A stretch of DNA of 64,000 nt from Mesostigma viride (lineage: Eukaryota > Streptophyta > Mesostigmatophyceae > Mesostigmatales > Mesostigmataceae): NCBI GenBank assembly GCA_009746045.1, contig RPFO01000418.1:886082-950081 (forward strand), in the 5' to 3' direction. Of this stretch, positions 1 to 10,599 are shown one piece after another. Under the pieces are notes generated by a model. It made no database searches. It worked only from the letters and a program-made list of their open reading frames with translations, and was not told the origin of the DNA. Numbering within the stretch: the stretch's first letter is position 1; the number at the start of each line of letters is the position of its first letter. The translations under genes and the position numbers were made by a program.

Positions 1-890
1 ACATCCACGAGGAGTTGGCCGGTCAAGCCTCTTTTAGTCGGAGGCCACAAAAGCAAGGCATCGTTTTGCGTCCGTACTACCCGATTGCTGGCCTCTGTAG
101 GGGTTATGTTGATTTCTGCTGCAATGTCAAATGATGGAGAGATTTTTTGAGACGGCGTGGGAACAGTGTACTCAAACGTCGCGGTATCTTCCTGTCCGTC
201 AATTGTGCCATATCCCAAAAATGAAGGCACCGCCTGATCAGAAGTCCTGACCACCTCATTAGAGACGTATGTGTGCTGTGGATAGACAAGCTTGAAGAAC
301 AGTTTAGGGTCGGTTTTCAGTAGCGTGTCATCGTCCGATTTGGGAGCAGAAGAGAACTTCAGAGTCACTTTGATCTGACTGCCGGAATAGTGACTGAGTG
401 TGGGTGTGATAAAGTTGAGGAGGTTTGGGAGAGTGATCTGCTGTGTGTCGATCGCCGCGTCGATGAACAAGGACAGTGAGAGACCCACGTCTCCAAACTG
501 GTGGCTGAAATAATTGGTTTTTGTTTCAAACTTGATAGCCAGTTTGGTCGGGTTTTCGAGGCCGCCGCTCGGGAGGGCAAAAAATGGAACGACGCGGTAC
601 CGAGCCACCATCTCGCTTGCGTACAGATAGGTCGAGTTTGCGATGTAGGACAGTGACCAGCCGGTGAGAGGGGGGCGCGACGTTTCGAAGTCATTGAGTA
701 TAGTCGCTTTTGTGACAAAATTGACGTCATGAGGCCCATCCGTACGTGGGGCGTTGTTGTAATGGGTGAGAGATCCGCGGAGAGAAAAGGTGACCTCGAT
801 CTGATCGTCCTCCCCTTCCACCTCGTCAATAGCGATCGCTCGCACTGCGAACCCGGAAGTAGTCGCGATCACGTCGGAGACAGCGCTCGG
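1..890 (-). CDS. C-terminal segment of a fibre-like large protein, open at window edge
   Basis: Reading the minus strand from about base 890 down to base 1 gives an uninterrupted frame of roughly 296 codons with no stop before the window edge. It follows directly on the 869-2697 segment but in another frame, so a frameshift sits near base 885. The protein is rich in Ser, Thr, Pro, Val and Tyr with alternating hydrophobic residues, as in beta-rich virion surface proteins. I recognise no domain. Inference: this is the continuing C-terminal part of one very long protein that begins at 4534. The true end lies outside the window. Confidence 0.5.
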
Positions 891-2697
891 AACTCCGCGC
901 GCTCGCTGGACACCTGGAACGACGACCACTGGAACGCGACCTGTATCTGCGACCCTGTCTGCCCGCTCCAGTTCGACGCGGACAGTTTGGCCGAGTACGT
1001 GAAACTCTTGTCACCGGCGCTAGAGACGAACCGAACGTTGGCGGTACGCGTGTACGATTCGTACTCCCCTGAAGGAGGCGTCTTCGGCACGTGCTCCTTC
1101 ACCAGCGCGCTCCACCCCGCGGACCCCGAGTCTATGACGGTCTCGGTGGATGACTGGGGGTTCGCGGTAAACCCCTCAGGAGCGATAGCGAACGTGACCG
1201 TGAATCTTAACTCGTAAGGGTTGGAAACGTTCGGGTATCCCGGGTCCAGTGTGACCAGGACGGATTGTGTCGGGGTTCGGTTGTAGCTCGTAACATAACT
1301 GTACGGGGTGGAGACCCTACCGACCTCGAACAGCCCATTTCCAACGTTGAACGTGTCGCTGAATGCGAAGTCCGGAACGGCGAATTTGATGCTGCCTTGG
1401 TTCGGTAGCAACGTCGTCGTGACGGTAAATCTGATTCTTATTTTTGTGGTGGTGGCTTTCGTAACGGCTACGACCCCGTGGTTGGTTCCGATAATTTGTT
1501 CGTTCACTGGTTTCCCGGCATTGTCTGTTTGGGTCCAAAAGGATAGAACGGGGATAACGTTCTGCGCTATCCACGTGGGAGTATCGCTGATACCCCTCAC
1601 ATAAGGTATATCGACTTGAAAAACGTTTGTCGGCGTCTCAATCGAGCCGGTACTGGCGACCACGTTTTTATCGTCAGGTACCAGGAAGCCGAAGGGCATT
1701 AAGGTGGCGTCATTTTCCGCGGTGTAGGGGGAGACCTCAAAAGATGTTCCCGCAAAATACCTACTCGTTGCCTGGCTGGGCCGGAACCTGTTCCCCGCGA
1801 TGGTCACCTTGAATTTTGCGTCCACGCTTGGAGGGGGGAAATTTTCGACTTTGCCACCATCGCGAGTGTTCCGCACCCACGGTGTCACGACTATGTCAAG
1901 GTACATGTTGTTCGGATCCTTTGCCTTGTACTGCACCAGGAGAGGGAGAAGGGGGGTCTGGGAGTACTCGACGACTATGCCTTTATTCGCCGTGCTCGAC
2001 CCGCTCACGTTTCGGAATCCGAGCAGACTGCTAACGTCTGCCAAGTCGGCAGCCAAAACCGCGAATCGCGTGGAAAACTGGATCCGCAGATCGAAGGAAC
2101 TGACGTTGGGGGTCGTTACCGAACTCTGCCCACCGGACCTGTAAAGATCGCGAGTTACCGTGACTCCTTCGACCACGTACGCCGTGGACTCCGTGGGCAG
2201 ATCGGTGCTCCTCGATATTGGTGCCCCTGTCCATGCCTGCATGGTGATGCCGTAGGTATCGGCGGGTGTCAAGTCATGACGCGGAGTCACTCTGAGGGTG
2301 AGCCGGGCCGCGTTTGCGCTGCCCAACGCGGCGATGGCGGCGGTGAGGTTGTACCGCATGACTCGCTGAGTGGGCGAATTAGCGTACGTTGTCGGCGTCG
2401 GGTCGGTCGTAGTTATGGACCCGACCAGTTCGGATCCCGTAACGGACCCTGAAAGAGTGTCTACCACCACGTCTGCGTACGCGTGTCCGGAGCCCGCCTG
2501 CATGGCGCGGGTGTAGTTAAACACCACGTAGAGGTACCCGTTGTTCTGCCAATCCGCGTTGTTGAAAGCGACGAGCGCATCGCTAAGAAGGGGTCGGTTG
2601 GTGGGGGCGGTAAATGTTAACGGAGTCCCCACCATCTTGGTGATGGGGTGAGTGGTCATCGGCTGCCCTTGGGAGTTGTTGACGGTGGCAAACAGGG
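869..2697 (-). CDS. Middle segment of the fibre-like large protein
   Basis: A 596-codon minus-strand frame starts formally at 2659, but sense can be read upstream of that Met to about 2697 (ALFATVNNSQGQP). A short bridging frame at about 2690-2820 (LQFRVDFRKIKTAPLDSG) appears to join it to the upstream segment, which puts frameshifts near 2695 and 2815. The second of these falls in a run of eight G. The product is Thr/Ser/Val-rich and beta-like, without a signal peptide, membrane segment or recognised catalytic motif. Its role is inferred only from size, composition and position among viral genes: a virion fibre or surface protein. It is broken as sequenced. Confidence 0.5.
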
Positions 2698-2798
2698 CAC
2701 CAGGGGCCAGGGATAGAAGGACCCCTTGATCCCGCTGTCTAGCGGGGCGGTCTTGATCTTGCGAAAGTCTACCCTGAACTGGAGGGTCTTAGCAGCGG

Positions 2799-4209
2799 TC
2801 AGCTCGGGGGGGGATTTGCTACCACCTCCCACTTGCTCGCGTCGTACGCCTGCCACTGGTGTGAGGAGGCGTCCACGCGCGCCGAGAGTGCCGACTGCAA
2901 CGTTGCGGTAAATTCCTGACCCAGGGCTGCGATGTCTTTGTCGAAAGTGAGCGAGAACTGAGCCACGTCAGCGGACGTCAACGTGACCGTGTACTGTTGG
3001 AGATTCAGCGTATCCTCGGTGCGGAGATCCATGTCCCATCGCTGGTGTTTTGATTCGCATCCGAGGGCGAGGGCGTTTCGTACAGCTGAAGACGTTATGT
3101 AAACCTCAAACTCGGCCTGATACGCTCCGTCGGGCACGGGTGCGGTCAAAACAATCCTCAATATCTTTCGCTCTCCGTTGCTGTCGTTGGCCAAGCTCGC
3201 TGTGAGAGCCCCGCCTCCGTTCACGTATGTCGAGGGCTGGGAAAAAAAGTCTGGAGCATTGAATCGCGCGCTTGCGGACACTTTGTTCGTTATCACGCCG
3301 TTGGTTCCGTACGTGTCGTCGAGGACGCTCTGGGACACGTAGTCGAAAGTGACGGCGACAGTGTCCGGGGCGGAAGCACCCAGAACCGGTGTCTGGGGAC
3401 TGAGGACAAACAGGTCTTCAGGCACCGCGAAAGGGAAGGATGCCGTCTTTTGGGTGTACAGATGGCCAGCTGAGGACACAACCCCTCCCAAAATCATCGG
3501 GACCGTGACTAACACCTGTCCCTGCGTGCCTTTCGCGATCACGTCCGGGATGGTGAGGACGAAGCGAAACGTGCGGCTATCCCCCGACACGTTTGTCAAA
3601 CCGGACACGGCGTCGCTCAATGGTAGGGTGCTGCTGTAGACGAAACTGGCGTTCACGTCGTTTGCCGTGAACGAGCCGGTAGCCACGTCGGAACCGAACA
3701 CGACGGTGACCTCTTTCACTCTGTGCGTGCTGGTCAACGGGTCGCCGCCCTGGTCGAGCACGGTTATGCTCGTGATTTCGTCGAGGGTGACCCCCCCGAT
3801 GGCTTGCACCTCGGCCTGGAGCGCGTTCAACTCCGTGCGCAGGCCGCTTATCAACGAGTCCGGCTTGTCACGCAGCTCGTTATAGCTTCCTGTAAAGAAG
3901 CCGGAGACCTCGTGCCCCCTGAATCCCACCCGGTCCACGTTCAGACCGCCCGTGATGACCACCCTCTGCTGGTTACCGCCCACGTTCGCCACGGGCTGTG
4001 TCGCCCCGAACATGTACCCCTGAGACGCCCCGGCGGTATTTGCGAGGTACTTGAGGACCGGTCCGTCGTTCGGGGACGCCGTCACCGCGTCCGTGTCGAA
4101 TCCCGTGACGCCTTGGAACGCCCCTCCCGCGTTGTTGAAGGTTATGCTGTCGACGTCTAGCCCGCCTCTCACGACCACCCTCTTGGTGTTGCCCTGAAGC
4201 GTCGCCGCG
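2799..4209 (-). CDS. N-terminal/central segment of the fibre-like large protein
   Basis: A minus-strand frame of about 465 meaningful codons. It contains two related stretches near its N end, both of the form GN-x-x-RVV-[VI]-x-GGL-[DN]-VD, separated by about 55 residues. A short coiled-coil-like segment follows (SLISGLRTELNALQAEVQAI), then long beta-rich Ser/Thr sequence. Short repeats followed by a coiled coil and beta domains are typical of trimeric viral or phage fibres. The nominal ORF extends upstream as arginine-rich out-of-frame sequence that I discard, because the sensible N terminus lies in another frame (4200-4534). The shift between the two frames is near 4200-4213 and is not in a homopolymer. 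Confidence 0.5.
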
Positions 4210-4534
4210 CCGTGGCGGGGTTGACGAATGCGATCCTCGAGTTGTCCTCCGCGGGGAACCGCCACACGTACGGGGAGGCGGTGAACGACCCCGTGAAGGG
4301 TTTGTACAGGTCTGAAGCGGCCGGGAGACGGGCCAGCAGGTCCGGGTCCAGCTTCTCTGTCGTGATCGCCCCGTCCGATATCTGCAGGCTCGACAGTGGC
4401 GCGTTGTTCACGCGGAGGGTCTGCGCGCTGATGTCCACGCTCGGGGCGGACAGGGAGATGCCGAACTTGGACATCAGCTTCATCTCCCCGTTGTCGCACC
4501 GAAACACGCGGTTGTTGATCTCTCTGCTCTCCAT
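4200..4534 (-). CDS. N-terminus of the fibre-like large protein
   Basis: The frame starts at ATG 4534 (MESREINNRVF) and reads about 110 sensible codons before a frameshift near 4205. It includes LQISDGAITTEKLDPDLLA, a style common near the N termini of fibre proteins. The start is chosen because the divergent neighbour begins at 4611, leaving a 76-bp intergenic gap with a run of nine T, which suits a compact bidirectional viral promoter. Together with the three segments downstream on this strand it would make a protein of more than 1,450 residues. The function remains inferred. Confidence 0.5.
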
Positions 4535-4610
4535 TGCGTTACCTTAGGCTCTCCTTTTTTTTTCGGTGCGTTCGAAACGGGCTCCAAATTATGCGCGCCA
4601 CAGGTATACC

Positions 4611-5913
4611 ATGACGACCAAACGCGTGCCAATTGACCTGCTGGACAACGACCACGAGGCGCACACGCAGACGGCCCCCGTCATCCGCGGCGCCCACCTG
4701 GACGGGGTCGAGATCGTGGACGACGACGACCTGGACATCGCGGATCCGGGACCCGCCAAGTCGCGGCACGGGAGGAGGCACCACTCCAAGAGGCACTCGA
4801 AGAAGCACGGGGACGGCGGCGCCGACAAGGGGTACGACCAGCTGGCCAACCCCAAGAAGGCCAAGTCCCCGTTCGCGGCCCCCGCCACGACCGCCCCCAA
4901 GCCCGACACCGCCGAGGACGACTTTGCCGCGTACTACGAGGACATGTACGGCGGCGGCGGGGACGACTTCTACGACGACTTCGGTCCGCCCCCGCGGACG
5001 TGGTGGAAGACGAGGCGGTGTACCGCCCCAGCAAGGAGGAACTGCACAAGGAGAAGGTGGAGCTGCTCCAGAGGCTGCACCGCCTCAAGGACAAGGGCAT
5101 GGCGGTCCCCCAGTTCGACATGCGCTCCGACCTGGACGAGATCCGGTTCGAGCACGAGAAGATCGTGAGGACTCTCGAGACCAAGAACGCCATCAACACC
5201 ATGCGACAGATGCTGGTGGCCACCACGTCCGCGCTCCAGTTCCTCAACAACCGGTACGACCCCGTGGGCCTCAAGCTCGACGGCTGGTCCGAGACGATCA
5301 TGGCTAACGTCACCGACTACGACAACGTGTTCGAGCGCCTCTACGAAAAGCACCGCCACCGCGTGTCCATGCCCCCGGAGTTGGAGCTCATGCTCATGTT
5401 GGGCGGGTCGGCCATGATGTTCCATATGTCGGCGTCCTTCGCCAGCTCCGGGCTGCCCTCCATGTCCGATATCGCCAAGACCGACCCGGAGCTCATGAGG
5501 AGTCTGCTCAAGGTGATGATGGCCAAGCAGGAGGGGGGGGGCACCCCCAGGCGCCGCCACCTCCCCCGCCGCCCCCCGCCCAAGACACCGCTAACGGAGG
5601 GCAGTACGTCATGCGAGGCCCCATGGCGTTCGGGGGGGCGTTCGGGGGCGCCGCCGGGCCGGCCCCGAGGCCCGAGATACGCATCCCCGTCAACATGGAC
5701 CGCATCGTGGAGGACGCCGTATCCCCCGCGGGGTCGCTGACCGATGCGGTGGTGCGGGTGATCGAGGACGACGGCGAGAGCGTCACCGGGAGCCTCGTGG
5801 GCGCGGACATCGACAACGTGAAGACCGTGCAGGTGGCCGGGGAGAAGAAGAGGGGCAGGAGGGGCGGGAAGGGCAAGAAGGACGACCCCACCAAGGTGGT
5901 GCTGGACCTGTGA
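4611..5913 (+). CDS. DUF5767-like virion-associated protein, two frameshifts
   Basis: ATG 4611 opens an acidic, lysine-rich N-terminal region with a DDDD tract and a basic HGRRHHSKRHSKK patch. The frame shifts near 4990, in a C5 run, into a segment that ends with MPPELELMLMLGGSAMMFHM, a Met-rich stretch I recognise from the DUF5767 family of nucleocytoplasmic large DNA viruses. A second shift lies exactly in a run of nine G at 5532-5540, after which a Pro-rich linker and a basic Gly/Lys-rich tail (RRGGKGKK) run to the TGA at 5911. Molecular function is unknown in the family. Both breaks sit in mononucleotide runs, so the gene may be intact in the real genome. Confidence 0.6.
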
Positions 5914-5943
5914 AAAAAAAAGCACCCGTGTATATATGACACC

Positions 5944-6650
5944 ATGGTCACGAAGACTGGTAGGCGTGCTCTGCCCTCACGAGGGCGGGGACGAGATGCC
6001 GCAAGTCGTGCGTGCCCGGATACAGAGCGTGCGGCCAACACGCCAGGAACCGTCGCGCCGTGTGGAGGCACCGGGTCAGGGCGGGCGGGGTCTCCGACGA
6101 CGAGGAACCATCCACCCCTGGGCGCGACCTTGCCAAATGGTCTGGTGGCGATGATGACCTACAAAACGAGGACTTGGACTACTTGATAGACTACCAGGCG
6201 GACTTCGAAAAGACCAATTTTCGCGACTTACCAGAGGGCGCGGTGGACCACATCCTGAGATTTTTACCCGATAGCGTAAAAGCGCGTTGGGGCGAAACCA
6301 ACAGACAAAACAATCGTATGGTCAACGAAATCATACATGACGATTCTAAGCGACTGTGGACCGCGATACAGGAGGGGATCAGACAGAACACGGAGGCCAT
6401 CTCGAGCATCGACAAGGCTCGAAAAGAGTTGTGGCCGGAGTATAAGGCGGCAAAACTTAACAACGATCTTCCTCGTAAAAACGCGCTCAGTAAGGCGTTG
6501 ATCGCGTTAGAGGACCAAGGGCGAGATTTGAGCACTCTGTTGGAGGCTAATGGACTGGCGATGGAGTTTGAGAGACCGAGGTACTTGTCCTCGCAAATCC
6601 TCGCGCGCAACTCGAGAGCCCGTGCCATGGCCCCCACACGGTTTAACTAA
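5944..6650 (+). CDS. F-box-like small protein, probable frameshift
   Basis: The well-supported part is the frame from about 6095 to the TAA at 6648. It contains an acidic DDDLQNEDLDYLIDY stretch followed by FRDLPEGAVDHILRFLP, which has the spacing of an F-box (Leu-Pro, then Ile-Leu, then Leu-Pro), and then a helical, charged C terminus. F-boxes recruit Skp1-Cullin ubiquitin ligases, and several giant viruses encode them. The first in-frame codon is only a GTG (6012). The ATG at 5944, just after a TATATAT stretch at 5930-5936, is in another frame, so a shift near 6090 is suspected. The F-box call is tentative. Confidence 0.45.
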
Positions 6651-6710
6651 CGCGGATAGACTCGGGTATCCTATACCGATTCTAATGTGAATGGAAGTGT
6701 ATATGCGCCC

Positions 6711-7805
6711 ATGGCCTCTAAGAAGCAGGACTCCCTGCGAGCCGACAACGTGTACGTCCAGAAGGGCATCCTGCTCAACGACTCCAACATGCTCACCCGT
6801 CTCAACCCCTTCGAGATGGGCCGGTTCTTCAAGTTCGTGTCCACCGTGAGCGAGATGGGCCACAACATCCTCGAGTTCCAGATCCTCAACCCCGTCACCG
6901 GGGCGTACGAGGCCCTGGGCTCCATCGCGCCCGAGTACAGGCAGCTGCCCAAGCACTATGACGGGGAGGACTACCGCCCCACGTACATGAAGATAGCCGA
7001 GTACTGCGACGACGACCTGCCGCTCGACAGCACCCAGAGCTGGACCTTCAGCGACCGCGCCGGAGAGCTGGCGCCCTTCGCGAAGGACTCGCAACTGCCC
7101 TCCTCCTACGAGTGGAGGCTCGCGGAGAAGGAGGCGCTCCTGGCCGGCCTGCGCGCGACCGTGAGACAGATGGCCGCGAACGCGGGGACGCAGGACTACG
7201 GCGACTGGACCTTCGACGCGAGCGGTGTGGCTCAGCGCAAGCTCACCGTCACCTACCGAGCGGGGGGGCACTTCCCTCGCGAGCTCCTGCTCCTGGTCCC
7301 CTCCGCATTCCCACTGAACAACAAATACGTGGTTCAGATGTACATGTGGCTGCCCCTCGTGGTGCAGGCCCACGTCCCCGCCATACTCGAGCTGTCCATC
7401 GCGCACCACCAGCACCTGTCCAACCCCGTTTACGCCCTCAACAACCCCCTGTTCTCGCCCTCCCCCCCCGCCATCCTGCCGCAATGGAGCGGGACCACCT
7501 TCCGGGTGGTCGTGGTGCCGAACAAAACGCCCGCCCAGTCCGGCCCCGTCCTCATGGACATCGGGAAGGTGACCTGGGACAACCCGGGCGGGGGCGTCAC
7601 CGGGCTGAACGGCGTGCTGGCCTCCTCGAAGGTGGTGCAGGCGACGGATCCCAATCAGCAAAAGTTTTTGGATGACGCCGACCCGGACAAGCGGTGCCCC
7701 GTGATCATCACGTCCGCCAACAACCTGATAATATTTACCGACCAGCGCCCGATAGAGTTCACTGTGCACGCGGAGGGGGTGCCTACTTCCTTTGTGTACA
7801 GGTGA
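6711..7805 (+). CDS. Possible virion structural protein, unrecognised family
   Basis: ATG 6711 (context CCCATGG) opens 364 codons ending at TGA 7803. An in-frame GTG at 6687 is a less likely start. The protein is soluble-looking, with many beta-prone stretches (KLTVTYRAGGHFPRELLLLVPSAF, shown only in part here), a Pro-rich middle (PSPPAILPQW) and no transmembrane or signal segment. The codons are strongly GC-biased and the frame is intact, unlike its neighbours. Length and context would suit a capsid or penton-type protein, but I see no motif that proves a jelly-roll major capsid protein. It shares a convergent polyadenylation zone with the next gene. Confidence 0.6.
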   Translation: MASKKQDSLRADNVYVQKGILLNDSNMLTRLNPFEMGRFFKFVSTVSEMGHNILEFQILNPVTGAYEALGSIAPEYRQLPKHYDGEDYRPTYMKIAEYCDDDLPLDSTQSWTFSDRAGELAPFAKDSQLPSSYEWRLAEKEALLAGLRATVRQMAANAGTQDYGDWTFDASGVAQRKLTVTYRAGGHFPRELLLLVPSAFPLNNKYVVQMYMWLPLVVQAHVPAILELSIAHHQHLSNPVYALNNPLFSPSPPAILPQWSGTTFRVVVVPNKTPAQSGPVLMDIGKVTWDNPGGGVTGLNGVLASSKVVQATDPNQQKFLDDADPDKRCPVIITSANNLIIFTDQRPIEFTVHAEGVPTSFVYR

Positions 7806-7868
7806 AGAACAATAAATGGGTATTTTCATTCAATAACACAAATGCTTTATTAACTCAGGCAACGGACA
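7806..7868. terminator. Shared bidirectional polyadenylation zone
   Basis: The 63 bp between the stop codons of two convergent genes contain AATAAA on the plus strand just after the 7805 stop, and AATAAA on the minus strand (TTTATT at about 7852) for the gene that ends at 7869. The tract is AT-rich against a GC-rich background. Confidence 0.6.
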
Positions 7869-8777
7869 TCACGAGCAAACGCGCTTCCTGGCCTGGGTCT
7901 CGGCGATCAGCCTCTTGTAGTCTTCTCTTTTGTTCTTATTGGCCAGCGCAAACGACCTGGGCTGCGGTTTGCTAGCTTCCTCGTGCATCTTAAGGCGCTC
8001 AAACACCGGGAACAGCTCCCTGCCTATGTTGTCGATGCTGGCGGAGGGGTTCTCCCCCCTGGATATCGCGTTCCTGTTGAGTATGTTCATCAGGTCGATG
8101 CCCGCGCAGACGCTCTCGGTGAGGTAGTCGCGCGTCGAGTCGCCCCTCTTCATCTGATGCAGCTCGCGGATCTCGCGGGTGTGCATCCCGGTGGCCGTGT
8201 AGTTTTCGACCTCGTTAATGTGCGCGTACACCCTGGCCGGGTTACGAGCCAACGAGGGGGCGCCACTCTCCTTCACGGCCTGCATGTGGCTTTTGGTGGA
8301 CTCACAACTCTTCACGCGTTGGTCGTCCTTCAGCCGCGAGTCCCTGGCATCCGCGCGGGCGTATATTTCGTCGGCCAGCGACCGGTCCGCGTCCAGGTAC
8401 CGCTCAAACAACGTCGCAAGCATGTCGCGAAAGGAAGCGGCCCGTCTGCCGGGCAGCAGCTGGACGATCTTGATGACACCTGGTCGGTCGATGACAGGCG
8501 TGTCTCGCTGACCGGCGCCGGGAAATTTGAAGTGTCTACATCCAGATGACACCTCTGGGTACTCTTTCTCGAGGCGTCCGAACGCGTTACTCGCCATCTG
8601 ATTCGCCTTATCTTTAAAGACACCGTCTTCGGTCATGAATAGAACAGATTTGATGATATCGATGACGGATATCTTGCCATCGGGCGTCACTCGTATCTTG
8701 TTTGCGAAGGGGTCCTCCCCCGGCATGTCGCGCGAGGGCCGCAGATACATAACAACCGCCCGGAACGCCATGGTCAT
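7869..8777 (-). CDS. Bro-N/MSV199-like DNA-binding domain protein
   Basis: I choose the start at 8777 (MTMAFRAVV) because a TATATAAAG box lies just upstream at 8822-8830, inside the longer nominal ORF. The N-terminal ~140 residues show the pattern ISVIDIIKSV, then FKFPGAGQRDTPV, then IVQLLPGRRAASFR, then RYLDADRSLADEI. I associate this with Bro-N/MSV199-type DNA-binding domains of large DNA viruses and of virus-derived families in protist genomes. The C-terminal half is helical and charged, ending in a basic tail (KKNKREDYKR-like). The role is probably sequence-specific DNA binding or transcriptional control. The family call rests on remembered motifs. Confidence 0.6.
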   Translation of the reverse strand: MTMAFRAVVMYLRPSRDMPGEDPFANKIRVTPDGKISVIDIIKSVLFMTEDGVFKDKANQMASNAFGRLEKEYPEVSSGCRHFKFPGAGQRDTPVIDRPGVIKIVQLLPGRRAASFRDMLATLFERYLDADRSLADEIYARADARDSRLKDDQRVKSCESTKSHMQAVKESGAPSLARNPARVYAHINEVENYTATGMHTREIRELHQMKRGDSTRDYLTESVCAGIDLMNILNRNAISRGENPSASIDNIGRELFPVFERLKMHEEASKPQPRSFALANKNKREDYKRLIAETQARKRVCS

Positions 8778-8821
8778 GTACTTGTCACCGGCTGTTATTG
8801 ACTCGTGGAGATATGTTATCC

Positions 8822-8830
8822 CTTTATATA
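8822..8830 (-). promoter_or_regulatory. TATA box (TATATAAAG) for the Bro-N-like gene
   Basis: TATATAAAG reads on the minus strand about 45 bp before ATG 8777. It falls within codons of the longest possible ORF, so it decides in favour of the shorter start. The same nine bases recur in the dispersed repeats at 28045, 29379 and 42335. Confidence 0.5.
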
Positions 8831-8926
8831 AGCGCAAAGTGATGCGCCTACCGGTCTTGGTAGCTGTTAACAAGTTCTTTGATGGTGTTTGTCTCCATCG
8901 TCTTCGTGTCTTTGAGTTTTTAGAAA

Positions 8927-9358
8927 CTATTTAAACCTTTCGTTATTTTGGATGTTCGAGCATGTTGTCAAGTTTTTGGTGTACAAGGATTTTGATGGCC
9001 TCCTGTTTTTGGGATGGCCTCCGCGAACCCGTCGCGCGTGACGTTTAAGAACTTGCACCAACTTGGTTGCTTTCTCAGCTTTTAGAATTTCATACACGTT
9101 GGCCTCATGAAACACTATGGTGTCACCAGCATCATAAGGTTGCGTGTATACGAGGTTGTTGTCGACGGTGCCCTCTAGACGTGGGCGAGACACGCGCGTC
9201 ACTTGAACCCAGAAACGCTCTTTTGTGTTAGATATCTTGACAAAATCCCCCGGTCGTATCGAAGACAACCTATCCCTCGAAGGCACTTTAAAAGTGCGCG
9301 GATGTTCGCGGTGCATAACCTGCGCATCTACCAATGGCACACTCAATCCGGAACGCAT
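8927..9358 (-). CDS. DUF2314-like small protein
   Basis: ATG 9358 (MRSGLSVPL) is preferred over the upstream in-frame Met because an AT-rich TATAATT stretch directly precedes it. The protein has ~143 residues. The core reads RPGDFVKI, then ERFWVQVTRV, then GTVDNNLVYTQPYDAGDTIVF, then VYEI. This resembles the DUF2314 fold, a small beta domain also found in viral and bacterial proteins, whose function I cannot state. The C-terminal ~50 residues are basic (KRHARRVRGGHPKNRR), so nucleic-acid contact is possible. It is co-oriented with the Bro-N-like gene and separated from it by about 150 bp. Confidence 0.5.
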   Translation of the reverse strand: MRSGLSVPLVDAQVMHREHPRTFKVPSRDRLSSIRPGDFVKISNTKERFWVQVTRVSRPRLEGTVDNNLVYTQPYDAGDTIVFHEANVYEILKAEKATKLVQVLKRHARRVRGGHPKNRRPSKSLYTKNLTTCSNIQNNERFK

Positions 9359-9434
9359 TAAATTTTTAATTATAAGTACGAAATTTTTTAAACTGAGTCG
9401 CCACATCAAAATCAATACGATTCCACAAAACCAT

Positions 9435-10317
9435 CAAGTACGGTCAAAAAACTTTCTGATATCGTGGGTGTTCAGTTTCTTGAGCCTCTTGGCCTCCCTC
9501 TCCTCCCTATCCGCCTTCTTGGCGGCCTCCTTCTCTCTCTTCTTCCTCTCCTCGTACTCTCGCGCCCTCTGGGCACGAAAGGCCACCGCGGCCTTCTCGG
9601 CCTCCCTGCCTAATCGCTGCTCCCTGTCGAGGTGACGCCTTCACCACCTTCTCGTCCTCCAGCAAAAACAACTTGTCCATGTCAACCCCCAAGGAAGACG
9701 GCACGCGTTTTGCCACCCTGGCCCTGGCCTTTAACATATCCTGGCGGTGGTGGGGAGACAGCCCCTCTGCCATCAGGTATCTGGACAGGGTGTGGTACCT
9801 CCTGAGGATGACAGAGGGCTCTGTGGGGGACTCTGTATCCAGCATGGTCTTAAATTTGTCAAACTTCGCCGTGCAGGCGTCGGAAATGTCGATGCTCCCA
9901 TCCAGCAAGTATTCCCACAGCAGCTGCTGGTCCTCCCCACTCAGCTGGTTGGTCTCATCAAAAACTGCCTGCACATTGCCCATCTGTCTCTGTAGAGAAG
10001 AAATCTTCTGGCTCTGACAAAAGGTAAATCAGCTCCTGCTCCAATTCTCGCCGCAGTTGCTCGCTTTCGGCCGCGCTCCCGGGCGTATCGGGCTCTTTAC
10101 GCCGGGCCTGCTCGGACTGCTTGTATCTTTCCAGCCACTGCAGGATGAAGGGAGGTGTGAAATTCTCCCAATCCTCCTGGGTGCCACCCCAGCTGGGGGA
10201 TGAGTCCAGCGGAGAAGAGGAGAGCAGGAAGCTCCAATCCACAGAGTTCAGGAGTGACTGCCCCCCCACTGGTTGCTGCTGATGAATTTCCTCAGGAGTA
10301 TGGAGCTCTGGTGACAT
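9435..10317 (-). pseudogene. Coiled-coil basic protein, two frameshifts, probable 5' intron
   Basis: Three minus-strand frames read as one protein. They are 10317 to ~9985 (acidic, Gln/Pro-rich), ~9983 to ~9640 (LSGEDQQLLWEYLLDGSIDISD) and ~9637 to TGA 9435 (a Lys/Arg/Glu coiled coil ending HDIRKFFDRT). Frames change near 9985 and 9637 with no plausible intron, so these are indels. Upstream of 10317 a pyrimidine tract ends in CAG (10318-10320), and a donor GTAATGG begins at 10527. A 210-bp intron would join SEKQEQHKGLAQ to this part in phase 0. I do not recognise the family. It is either a decaying gene or an intact one with sequence errors. Confidence 0.45.
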
Positions 10318-10599
10318 CTGGGAAAAGAATCAGCATGAGACACCATGCACAAGGAGGAAACGCGGCAGAAAACGGATAAAACAACTCTCTCAATGCATGT
10401 GAAAAATCCAGGGAAAGCAGGATTGAACAATTCAGGGAATTCTTTGACTGATTCCTCCTTGGAGGCCTGCCACACTGACTTATTACAGGCTGCAGAATCC
10501 AAATGCATCCTCCAATTGCCCCATTACCTGTGCCAAACCCTTGTGCTGTTCTTGTTTTTCAGAGCGCAGACTCGGCGAAGTTGCGGATGATGGCCGCTT

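Noticed and set aside
2799-4499. Met at 4499 as the fibre gene start
   Set aside because: The first ~100 codons of that frame are an Arg-rich shadow. The coherent N terminus is in the frame starting at 4534.
6711-7805. Naming this gene as a double-jelly-roll major capsid protein
   Set aside because: Size and context fit a structural protein, but no recognised capsid motif is visible.
9600-9660. A 24-base micro-intron to explain the shift at 9637
   Set aside because: Removing 24 bases does not change the frame, so it cannot repair the gene.
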